64,000 bases of DNA from CAWBYL01 sp963793025 (GTDB lineage Bacteria; Actinomycetota; Acidimicrobiia; Acidimicrobiales; Acidimicrobilacustridaceae): positions 434,001 through 498,000 of the forward strand of contig CAWBYL010000001.1 of assembly GCA_963793025.1 (NCBI GenBank), read 5' to 3'. Below, piece after piece: positions 56,677 through 63,626 of this stretch. The stretch's first letter is position 1; each line of letters begins with the position of its first letter. A program made the position numbers and the translations under genes. A model generated the notes under the pieces. The model was not told the DNA's origin, did not search any database, and saw only the letters and a list, made by a program, of their open reading frames with translations.

Positions 56677-57180
56677 CTAGGGCGCGTCGAGACGAGGGAG
56701 GACCAGAGCCACGCTGTCGGGACACACGGCCCGGCCCTCGAGCCAGTCCCGCACCTGCAGCACCGGCACCCAGGCGGCCTCGACGATCTCGCCGTCGGCG
56801 AACGTGAACGGCCCCTCGGAGCGGGCGTGGTACACCCGGGCGATCTCCCGGACGTCGTCGTCCTCGTAGATCCCCTCGCCCAGGTATCCGAGCTCGGCGG
56901 TCACGCCGACCTCCTCGGCCAGCTCGCGTGCTGCGGCCAGCTCCCAGGCCTCGCCGCTGGTGACGATGCCGCCCACGGCCACGTCCCAGACGTCGGGCCA
57001 CACGTCCTTCCACGCCGCCCGGCGGTGCACGAGCAGCTCGTCGGCGGCGTTCACCACCGCCACGAACACCGATCGGTGCAGGAGGTTTCCTTCGCGCACC
57101 TCGCGCCGGGTGACCGTGGCGGTGACCCGGCCGAGATCATCGACCACGTCGACCAGCTCGGTGCCCTCGTCGGCGCTCAC
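56677..57180 (-). CDS. Nudix hydrolase, IPP isomerase/YfcD-like
   Basis: 167 aa. A complete Nudix box is GGIVTSGEAWELAAARELAE followed by EVGVT (near 65-90). The opening ELVDVVDDLGRVTATVTRRE and LLHRSVFVAVVNAADELLVH resemble the YfcD/Idi-like branch, hydrolases of unknown natural substrate related to isopentenyl-diphosphate isomerase; the isomerase catalytic Cys is not evident. The start is GTG 57180, overlapping the ferredoxin reductase stop (GTGA). Confidence 0.88.
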   Translation of the reverse strand: MSADEGTELVDVVDDLGRVTATVTRREVREGNLLHRSVFVAVVNAADELLVHRRAAWKDVWPDVWDVAVGGIVTSGEAWELAAARELAEEVGVTAELGYLGEGIYEDDDVREIARVYHARSEGPFTFADGEIVEAAWVPVLQVRDWLEGRAVCPDSVALVLPRLDAP

Positions 57181-58412
57181 AACGCCTCCGCCCGATCGAT
57201 CGCCTCGGCGAAGGTGGCGCCCTGCTCGAGCAGGGCCCGCAGCTGCACGACGTGACGGGGTCGGTTCATCCCCAGCACCCCGACGAGGTGGCCCTCGCGC
57301 CCGTACAGGGTCACGAAGCGGAACTCCTCCACGCTCCCGACGACCACCAGGGCTTCGTCGTCGGGCGCCGGCCGACCGGCGAGCTGGATCTTGCGGTCGT
57401 ACTGGTCGCTCCAGAACCACGGAACGGGATCGAACCGGACCGGCGCCTCACCGCGCTCGGCGGCGAGGAGACGACGGGCCGCGGCCTCGCCGCCCTGGAT
57501 GGCGTGCTCCCAGTGCTCGACCCGCAGGCGCTGGTCGAAGCGGGCGCTCGGGTAGCGGGCGATGTCGCCGGCGGCGACCACCCCGGGGGCGGCGAGCAGG
57601 GTCTCGTCGCACACGATGCCGTCGTCCAGCTCCAGGCCGCTCCCCTCCAGCCAGGCGGTGTTGACGGCCACGCCGATGCCCACGACCACGACCTCGGCGG
57701 CCACGGTGGTGCCGTCGGCCAGCGCCACACCGGTGACCCGACGACGACCGCCGGGAGCGGGGACCGTCTCGAACCCGTCGACGCCGGTGCCGAGGCGCAC
57801 GTCGACGCCGTGGTCGACGTGGAGCTGGGCGCACACCCGGCCCATCTCGAGGCCCAGCACCCGCTCGAGGGGCACGGCCAGCGCCTCGACGAGGGTGACG
57901 TCGAGCCCCCGTCCGCGGCAGGTGGCGGCCACCTCGGCGCCGATGAACCCGGCGCCGACGACCACGACGCGCGACGGTCCGGCCTCGAGCTCGTCCCGCA
58001 GGGCGAGGCAGTCGTCGAGGGTGCGCACGACGTGGAGCCCGTCGATGTCGTCGGTACCTGGGAGGCGACGAGCGGCGGCGCCGGTGGCGACGACGAGGGA
58101 GTCGAACGGTTGCGGGTCGATCGGCTCGGCCCCGACGGACAGCGAGACCATGCGGGCCGTCAGATCGAGACTTGTCGCCGTGACGCCCAGGCGCAGGTCG
58201 AGATCGAGGTCCTCCCCGGCCGCGGGCAGCACGATCTTCTCCGGGTCGACGGCGCCGGCCAGCACCTGCTTCGACAACGGAGGTCGGTCATAGGGGGTGT
58301 GGCGGTCGCCGTCGACCACGACGATCGGACCGGCATGGCCCTCGTGGCGCAGGGTGCGGGCGGCGTGCATGCCCGCCAGGGACGCGCCGACGATCAGGGT
58401 GGTGGAGCTCAT
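57177..58412 (-). CDS. FAD-dependent NAD(P)H:ferredoxin reductase (rubredoxin/ferredoxin reductase family)
   Basis: 411 aa. An N-terminal FAD-binding site IVGASLAGMHAARTLR, YDRPPLSKQVLAG, LVVATGAAARRLPG, an NAD-binding site VVVVGAGFIGAEVAATCRGRG, and the second FAD motif VVAAGDIARYPSARFD. The C-terminal reductase domain has DPVPWFWSDQYDRKIQLAG. It moves electrons from NAD(P)H to a small ferredoxin. The ferredoxin gene lies 39 nt upstream on the same strand, giving a ready-made redox pair as used by cytochrome P450s and Rieske oxygenases. No such oxygenase is in the window. Confidence 0.93.
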   Translation of the reverse strand: MSSTTLIVGASLAGMHAARTLRHEGHAGPIVVVDGDRHTPYDRPPLSKQVLAGAVDPEKIVLPAAGEDLDLDLRLGVTATSLDLTARMVSLSVGAEPIDPQPFDSLVVATGAAARRLPGTDDIDGLHVVRTLDDCLALRDELEAGPSRVVVVGAGFIGAEVAATCRGRGLDVTLVEALAVPLERVLGLEMGRVCAQLHVDHGVDVRLGTGVDGFETVPAPGGRRRVTGVALADGTTVAAEVVVVGIGVAVNTAWLEGSGLELDDGIVCDETLLAAPGVVAAGDIARYPSARFDQRLRVEHWEHAIQGGEAAARRLLAAERGEAPVRFDPVPWFWSDQYDRKIQLAGRPAPDDEALVVVGSVEEFRFVTLYGREGHLVGVLGMNRPRHVVQLRALLEQGATFAEAIDRAEAL

Positions 58413-58451
58413 GGAGACGGGTGCAGCGATCGGGACCGTGAAGGCCCGGGA

Positions 58452-58646
58452 TCAGTCCTCGGCGATGGAGATCGCCTGCTTGGGACAACGCTGCACCGCT
58501 TCCTCGACCTTGGCGCGCATGGACTCCGGCGGAGTCTCGTCGAGCACGTAGAGGAAGTCGTCGTCGCGCACCTCGAAGATCTCCGGTGCCACGGCCATGC
58601 AGACGGCATTGCTCTCGCACAGGTCGTAGTCGACAACAACTCGCAT
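58452..58646 (-). CDS. Single-cluster ferredoxin, P450-associated type
   Basis: 64 aa. It begins MRVVVDYDLCESNAVC and has the CP motif in RCPKQAIS. The cluster motif is C-x2-x-x2-C ... CP with Asn at the variable fourth position, as in the mycobacterial and actinobacterial ferredoxins that serve P450s, where this residue varies and tunes the [3Fe-4S] or [4Fe-4S] cluster (family knowledge). AAGGGG about 7 nt upstream supports ATG 58646 over the longer frame. It pairs with the reductase gene immediately downstream. Confidence 0.9.
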   Translation of the reverse strand: MRVVVDYDLCESNAVCMAVAPEIFEVRDDDFLYVLDETPPESMRAKVEEAVQRCPKQAISIAED

Positions 58647-58737
58647 CTCGGACCCCTTGTCGTACCGGCCGCTCTCCGGCCACAGGCCCGCCATCATGCC
58701 TCACCGACGATGCCGGTGCCGACCCCCACCCCCGCAC

Positions 58738-58760
58738 CCCGGCGCGAGGACGGCGCCGGG
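58738..58760. repeat. 8-bp inverted repeat in the divergent ferredoxin/CaiB promoter region
   Basis: CCCGGCGC (58738-58745) and GCGCCGGG (58753-58760) form a perfect 8-bp stem with a 7-nt spacer, 27 nt before the CaiB start. It could be an operator for either divergent gene. Confidence 0.4.
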
Positions 58761-58786
58761 TGGGTCCACGTGCCAGATTGGAGGGC

Positions 58787-60016
58787 ATGACCACGACTGC
58801 CCCGCTGGCCGGCGTTCGCATCATCGAGGCCTCGATGCTCGGACCGGCCGCCATCACCACAAATCTCGTCGACCTCGGTGCCGAGGTGATCAAGGTCGAA
58901 CCGCCCGGCGGCGACTACGGCCGCGACATGACCTGGCCGATCATCGAAGGCACCTCGCTGTTGTTCCTCCACTCCAACCGGGGCAAGCGGTCGATCGTGC
59001 TCGACCTGCGCACGCCGGAGGGCGTCGAGGCGTTCAAGGAGTTGGTGGCCGACGCCGACGCCGTCGTCGAGGCGATGCGTCCCGGTGCCCTCGCCCGTCG
59101 CGGTCTCGGCTACGAGGACCTCAAGGCCATCAACCCCAAGATCGTGTTCATGACGATCTCCGGCTACGGCATGACCGGCCCGTACCGTGACCTGCCCAGC
59201 CACGGCATCGCCTACGACACGTGGGCCGGCATCGTGCCGCCGGCCTACGACGAGGACGGCTTCTGCTACATCCCCGAGCACCTGTCGGTCGGCATCAACG
59301 TCGGTCCCGTCATGGGCGCGATGGGCATCCTGGCGGGGATCATCCAGGCCCGGGCCACCGGTGAGGGCTGCCAGATGGAGATCGCCCAGTCCGACGCGGC
59401 GGCGGCCACCGACTGGCTCCGCAGCGAGACCTACCGCGCCTACGAGCGTCCCCAGTCCGAGGTCACCGGCAACGCCTCCGACGACTACGAGCGACGGGCG
59501 CCGGGCACCGCCGGCATGAAGGAGGGCGTGCGCTACCAGATGTACGAGACCGCCGACGCCCACATCTTGTTCATGGCCTCCGAGCAGTCGTTCTGGAAGA
59601 AGTTCTGCGTGTCGATCGGTCGCGAGGAGCTCTTCGAGAAGTGGCCAGGGTCCCGCATCGCCGATCACGCACGCGGCAACCGCGAGCTGCAGCGCGAGCT
59701 GCGCGACATCTTCAAGACGAAGACGTCGGCGGAGTGGATGGAGTGGGCGACGGAGAACGACGCCCTGCTGGCTCCGGTCAACACGCCCCAGACCATCGCC
59801 CAGGACCCACAGTTCGCCGACCGGATGCCGTGGCTCGCCAAAGAGACCCACGGCGCCGACATGCTCCCCATCCCGATCAAGCTGGTCGGTGGCGAACTAC
59901 CCGAGCCGGGTCGGGCCCCGGACACCGGTCAGCACTCCGAGGAGGTCCTCCGCGAGCTGCTCGGGTACGACGAGGGGCGCATCGCCGAACTGCGCGAGAA
60001 GGGTGTGCTCGGCTGA
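58787..60016 (+). CDS. CaiB/BaiF (family III) CoA-transferase
   Basis: 409 aa. Opening LAGVRIIEASMLGPAAITTN and LVDLGAEVIKVEPPGGDYGR, then NRGKRSIVLDLRTPEGVEAF and VEAMRPGALARRGLGYEDLK. The likely catalytic Asp144 is in SHGIAYDTWAG, and EIAQSDAAAATDW follows. It moves CoA between carboxylic acids. The actual acid is unknown; related actinobacterial enzymes act in fatty acid, steroid and carnitine-like metabolism. GGAGG lies just before ATG 58787. The gene is divergent from the ferredoxin and reductase genes. Confidence 0.92.
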   Translation: MTTTAPLAGVRIIEASMLGPAAITTNLVDLGAEVIKVEPPGGDYGRDMTWPIIEGTSLLFLHSNRGKRSIVLDLRTPEGVEAFKELVADADAVVEAMRPGALARRGLGYEDLKAINPKIVFMTISGYGMTGPYRDLPSHGIAYDTWAGIVPPAYDEDGFCYIPEHLSVGINVGPVMGAMGILAGIIQARATGEGCQMEIAQSDAAAATDWLRSETYRAYERPQSEVTGNASDDYERRAPGTAGMKEGVRYQMYETADAHILFMASEQSFWKKFCVSIGREELFEKWPGSRIADHARGNRELQRELRDIFKTKTSAEWMEWATENDALLAPVNTPQTIAQDPQFADRMPWLAKETHGADMLPIPIKLVGGELPEPGRAPDTGQHSEEVLRELLGYDEGRIAELREKGVLG

Positions 60017-61101
60017 CCGCGGCGAGCGATCCCGAGCACGCACCGCCCGTCCCGGGTGCAGAGGAGCCGGCGCACCCGCGGCCGTCGGTCCTGCGCATCG
60101 CGGGCCGGATGTTCATGCTCCTGGTCGCGGCCATCGCCCTCTACGGCCTGCTGCCCCAGGTCCTCGACATGTGGGACACCGTCCCGCGTCTGCGGAACCT
60201 GAGCATCCTCTGGTTCGCCCTCATGCTGTTGCTCGAGGCCGGTTCCTACGCCTGCGTCTGGGCCCTCACGCGGGTGGCGCTGCCCCAGGTCTCGTGGTTC
60301 GTCGCCGGCACCGCGCAGCTCGTCTCCAATGCCGTCTCCAAGACGGTGCCCGGCGGTGGCGCCGTGGGTGGGGCGACGGGCTACCGCATGCTGTCGGTCT
60401 CGGGGATCCAGAAGGGCACCGCAGGAGCGGCGCTCACGGCCACCGCCATCATCTCCAACGGGGTGCTGCTCACCCTCCCGATGGTCGCCCTCCTGGTGTC
60501 GATCGTCGGCGCTCCCGTCCCGCGTGGGCTCGACCGGGTGGCCTGGGGTGGTGCCGCCTTGTTCGTCCTGCTCTTCTCCTTCGGCTTCGTGCTCGTCCGC
60601 TACGACCGCCCGCTGCGACTGTTCGGGCGCTTCCTCGAGCGGATCACCACGCCCTTCCTCCGGCGCCTCAACCGCACCGGTGGGCCCACGCCTGACGGTG
60701 TCGTCGAGCAACGGGACCTGATGGTGGCCGGCCTGGGCGCAAGGTGGAGGCGAGCGCTGGCCGCGGCCGTGGGCAACTGGCTCCTCGACTACTTCGCCCT
60801 CGTCGCCGCCTTGATGGCCGTCGGGGTGAAGCCTCGGTTCAGCGTGGTGCTGCTCGCCTACGGAGCGGCCGCGGTGCTGGCCATGATCCCCATCACGCCG
60901 GGGGGCCTGGGCTTCGTCGAGGCCGGCCTCACCGCCATGCTCGTGTTGTCGGGGGTCTCCTCCGACGACGCGCTGCTCGCGACCCTCGCCTATCGGGTCG
61001 TCTCGTACTGGCTCCCGCTCCCGGCCGGCCTCGTGGCTCATCTGATGTTCCGGCACCGCTACGGCCGGGCCTACGCCACCGCAGTGGCCCCCTCGGGCTG
61101 A
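60013..61101 (+). CDS. Flippase-like membrane protein (lysylphosphatidylglycerol synthase TM/UPF0104 family)
   Basis: About 362 aa from a proposed CTG start, or 330 aa from ATG 60109. Seven or eight membrane helices; family segments are SNAVSKTVPGGGAVGGATGY near 110, AAVLAMIPITPGGLGFVEAG near 295, and YRVVSYWLPLPAGLVAHLMF near the end. Related proteins (MprF N-domain, AglD) flip lipids or glycolipids. The CTG at 60013 overlaps the CaiB stop as CTGA, with AAGG about 9 nt upstream. ATG 60109 would delete a charged N-terminus of about 32 residues but keep the first helix, so the start is uncertain. Confidence 0.85.
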   Translation: MTAASDPEHAPPVPGAEEPAHPRPSVLRIAGRMFMLLVAAIALYGLLPQVLDMWDTVPRLRNLSILWFALMLLLEAGSYACVWALTRVALPQVSWFVAGTAQLVSNAVSKTVPGGGAVGGATGYRMLSVSGIQKGTAGAALTATAIISNGVLLTLPMVALLVSIVGAPVPRGLDRVAWGGAALFVLLFSFGFVLVRYDRPLRLFGRFLERITTPFLRRLNRTGGPTPDGVVEQRDLMVAGLGARWRRALAAAVGNWLLDYFALVAALMAVGVKPRFSVVLLAYGAAAVLAMIPITPGGLGFVEAGLTAMLVLSGVSSDDALLATLAYRVVSYWLPLPAGLVAHLMFRHRYGRAYATAVAPSG

Positions 61102-61135
61102 CCACACCCCGCGCCGCGCCATACAGCACGGAGAG

Positions 61136-61153
61136 TGGTGGTTGCAACCACCA
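61136..61153. promoter_or_regulatory. Perfect 18-bp palindrome TGGTGGTTGCAACCACCA, putative operator
   Basis: The two 9-bp arms are exactly complementary with no spacer, as expected for a dimeric regulator site. It lies 110 nt before the small gene at 61264, in a region with no other convincing coding content. Confidence 0.6.
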
Positions 61154-61263
61154 TGAGCGAGCTGCTACAGGTCGACGCGATGATGCGCCGATCATTCCTC
61201 CACCAGGGAAGGAACGTGCACCCGATGCGGTTGCACCGACCACACGCTCACGGAGGACACCCG

Positions 61264-61482
61264 ATGTCGATCACCACCCCCACTTCGAACATCGACCAGG
61301 CCCTCGTGGCCGAGGCCGCTGTCGTTCGCCACCGGGCCGAGAGCCTCCGCCAACGGTCCGCCGGGCTGGACGAGATGCTGTCGTTGTCCTACCGCCGCCG
61401 GGCCAGCGAGCTCGAGATGGAGGCCTGGTTGCTCGAGGTCCGCGCCGGGCTCCCCGCCACCGAGATCCACGCCGCCGCCTGA
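61264..61482 (+). CDS. Small helical protein of unknown function
   Basis: 72 aa, predicted all-helical with a charged core (LVAEAAVVRHRAESLRQRSA, YRRRASELEMEAWLLEV). There is no Cys, signal or membrane segment. GGAGGA about 7 nt before ATG 61264 is a strong ribosome-binding site and decides this start; the frame is open upstream to 61135. The gene is flanked by a palindrome upstream and two strong hairpins downstream, so it looks like an independently controlled unit. No family is recognised. Confidence 0.65.
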   Translation: MSITTPTSNIDQALVAEAAVVRHRAESLRQRSAGLDEMLSLSYRRRASELEMEAWLLEVRAGLPATEIHAAA

Positions 61483-61489
61483 CCAGACC

Positions 61490-61519
61490 TGACGGAGTCA
61501 GTCCCCCCCGACTCCGTCA
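61490..61519 (+). terminator. Hairpin TGACGGAGTC/GACTCCGTCA after the small protein gene
   Basis: A perfect 10-bp stem with a 10-nt C-rich loop begins 8 nt after the stop codon. There is no T-tract. Confidence 0.6.
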
Positions 61520-61553
61520 TGCCACCACCGGGTCCCCCCTCGGTTGGTGCTGG

Positions 61554-61584
61554 CGATGCCCGCCCACCCCCCGGGCGGGCATCG
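61554..61584 (+). terminator. Strong GC hairpin CGATGCCCGCCC/GGGCGGGCATCG
   Basis: A perfect 12-bp stem with a 7-nt loop (ACCCCCC) lies 35 nt after the previous hairpin. It probably isolates the amidohydrolase-like gene from upstream transcription; it could also be a regulatory element. Confidence 0.6.
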
Positions 61585-61617
61585 TCGCGTCCGGACCCCG
61601 GCGAGCCGCCCGTGTCC

Positions 61618-61623
61618 TACGAT
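61618..61623 (+). promoter_or_regulatory. Putative -10 element (TACGAT) for the amidohydrolase-like gene
   Basis: TACGAT fits TANNNT and would give a leader of about 30 nt containing AGAGGGG before ATG 61659. Confidence 0.4.
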
Positions 61624-61658
61624 GCGACGCCACGACATCGATCAGAGGGGCGGCCTCC

Positions 61659-62519
61659 ATGGGGTTCCCGGACAACATCGGCATCATCGAGACCTTCGTC
61701 GGCATGCCCAGCCGCAACCGCAAGGAGGTCTACAAGTTCCTGGCCCCGCACCTGCGGGAGGAGAGCCAGGACTACAAGATGCCGGCGCAGTACATGTTCA
61801 AGGACGTCCCACCGGACCTCGACGAGAGCGTCGACCCGGTCGCCCTGCTGATCGACAACCTCGACCGCCACAACATCGAGACGGCGCTGCTCGGCTTCAA
61901 CCCGGACAACCCCGACTGCGTGCGGGCCCTCGAGGAGCACCCCGACCGGATCATCGCCTGCCTCGAGTTCGACGCCACCGACACCATGGGGGCGATCCGC
62001 AAGGTGAAGGAGATCCACAGCGTCTACGGCCTCAAGGCCGTGAGCACCTTCCCCGCCGGGTACAAGGTTCCGATCAACGACAAGAAGATGTACCCGCTGT
62101 ACGCCATGTGCGTGGAGTTGGACCTGCCCATCTTCGTGTGCGTCGGCATCCCGGGCCCGCGCATCCCGTTCGCGCCTCAGCACGTCGAGCTCATCGACGA
62201 GGTCATGTACGACTTCCCCGAGCTCACCTTCGTCATGCGCCACGGCGCCCAGCCGTGGACCGAGCTGGCCATGAAGCTCATGCTCAAGTGGCCGAACCTC
62301 TACTACTCGACATCGGCGTTCGCCCCCAAGCACTACGACCCCGTCATCCTCGACTACGCCAACTCGCGTGGCGCCGACAAGGTGATCTACGCCGGCTACT
62401 TCCCCGCCGGGCTGAGCCTCGACCGCATCTTCGACGAGCTGCCCAACGTGCCGCTCAAGGACGAGGTGTGGCCCAAGTTCCTGCGCGACAACGCCCGCAA
62501 GGTGCTCAAGCTGAGCTGA
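61659..62519 (+). CDS. Amidohydrolase-2 family homologue lacking the metal-binding motifs
   Basis: 286 aa. The overall layout follows the amidohydrolase-2/ACMSD family (LLIDNLDRHNIETALLGF, HPDRIIACLEFDATDTMGAI, YPLYAMCVELDLPIFVCVGI, a C-terminal DNARKVLKL helix). The metal site appears lost: the N-terminal HxH is replaced by GIIETFVGMP, and the late catalytic Asp motif (usually GSDFP or GTDYP) reads YAGYFPAG. One family His remains in FVMRHGAQPW. It may be a CoA-ester lyase-like enzyme, a metal-free hydrolase or a binding protein. AGAGGGG precedes ATG 61659. Confidence 0.82.
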   Translation: MGFPDNIGIIETFVGMPSRNRKEVYKFLAPHLREESQDYKMPAQYMFKDVPPDLDESVDPVALLIDNLDRHNIETALLGFNPDNPDCVRALEEHPDRIIACLEFDATDTMGAIRKVKEIHSVYGLKAVSTFPAGYKVPINDKKMYPLYAMCVELDLPIFVCVGIPGPRIPFAPQHVELIDEVMYDFPELTFVMRHGAQPWTELAMKLMLKWPNLYYSTSAFAPKHYDPVILDYANSRGADKVIYAGYFPAGLSLDRIFDELPNVPLKDEVWPKFLRDNARKVLKLS

Positions 62520-62532
62520 CCGCTGCGGATGG

Positions 62533-63618
62533 CTACTTGACCAGCTTGATGACCCGGGCCTGCCCGGCGGTGACGTCACCGGTCCCGCCCAGACCGCCAT
62601 CGACCACCGAGCCCTGAGCCAAGAGCTCTCCGGAGTACTTGGGGTTGCCGGTGCCGTTGCCGTACATCTTGAACACGCCCCAGGCGGCGGGCGTGATGTA
62701 CATGCTGTTGCCGTTGCCCCCGTTGCTGGCGTTGGCGATGGGGAGCAGCATCCCGCACCCGTTGTAGGGCCCGTTCGTGGGGCACGGGGTGAGCCCGGCC
62801 TGCACGACGGCGTTGCGGATGTTGGCGTTGAAGCCGTTGCCCTGTTGGGCCTTGGCCGGTGTGCCGATCACCACCGTCGTCACGTCCTGGTCGAGCTTGC
62901 CGTCGAACGAGGACCCCAGTCCACAGCCGGGCACGCCGCCGTTCTGGGCCTGACCGCCGCCTTGGATGTTGATTGGAGCGAGCGAGCCGCCGGGGCCGTA
63001 GTTCGTGAAGGCTGACGGCTTGAAGGACCCGTCGGCGTTCAACATGTCATAGGCCTGGGGATCGGCCCCCAGGTAGCCGCAGATGATGAACGGGGCGGCC
63101 CCGCCGCCCACGTAGGGCTGGATGGTGGCGGCGGCGTTGGCCTTCGCGGTCACGGTGTCGATGCCGCCGATCTTGGCCAGGTAGGTCTGCTTCACGCCGG
63201 TCTGGTCGGTCTCCACGCCGGCGACCACGGTTCCTGCCGCTTTGAGGGCGTTCCAGGTCGAGGCCATCGTCGACCGGCTGGCACAGACGTCGCCGGTGAG
63301 GCGGACCTTGGCCGGCGAGAGGAGCCAGCACTTCATGGTGGTGGCCTTGTTGGACTGGCGGGACCCGTCGACGGCGTCCCAGATCGTCCCGCCGTCGGTC
63401 TTGCCCCCGAAGCGGAGCTGGTCGACCGCGCGGGTACCGGACACCGCAGCGGCATCGGCCGCGTTCTGCATCTGCCGACGGTTGGCGTAGGCCACGCCGC
63501 CGTCGACGGCCAGGGCGGCCACGAGGAGCAGGGCCACCGACAAGATGGCCACCAGGATGAGGGTGACGCCATCGTCGTCTCGCAGTCGTCTGCGGAGTGC
63601 TACCGGTCGAGTCGTCAT
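62533..63618 (-). CDS. TadG-like Flp pilus assembly/pseudopilin-like protein
   Basis: 361 aa. The cytoplasmic start MTTRPVALRRRLRDDDG is followed by one membrane helix (VTLILVAILSVALLLVAALA) and the TadE/TadG signature AVDGGVAYANRRQMQNAADA with AAAVSGTRAVDQLRFGG. A long extracellular part follows, rich in Gly, Asn and Ser, with about six Cys and segments such as AAPFIICGYLGADPQAYDML. It is probably part of a Tad/Flp pilus or surface assembly. ATG 63618 is chosen for GAGAGAG upstream; GTG 63630, overlapping the previous stop (GTGA), is the alternative. Confidence 0.82.
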   Translation of the reverse strand: MTTRPVALRRRLRDDDGVTLILVAILSVALLLVAALAVDGGVAYANRRQMQNAADAAAVSGTRAVDQLRFGGKTDGGTIWDAVDGSRQSNKATTMKCWLLSPAKVRLTGDVCASRSTMASTWNALKAAGTVVAGVETDQTGVKQTYLAKIGGIDTVTAKANAAATIQPYVGGGAAPFIICGYLGADPQAYDMLNADGSFKPSAFTNYGPGGSLAPINIQGGGQAQNGGVPGCGLGSSFDGKLDQDVTTVVIGTPAKAQQGNGFNANIRNAVVQAGLTPCPTNGPYNGCGMLLPIANASNGGNGNSMYITPAAWGVFKMYGNGTGNPKYSGELLAQGSVVDGGLGGTGDVTAGQARVIKLVK

Positions 63619-63626
63619 GGTCTCTC

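Noticed and set aside
61135..61263. N-terminal extension of the 72-aa protein from GTG 61135
   Set aside because: It would run through the palindrome, and the sequence is His/Arg/Met-rich and unlike the helical core; GGAGGA points to ATG 61264.
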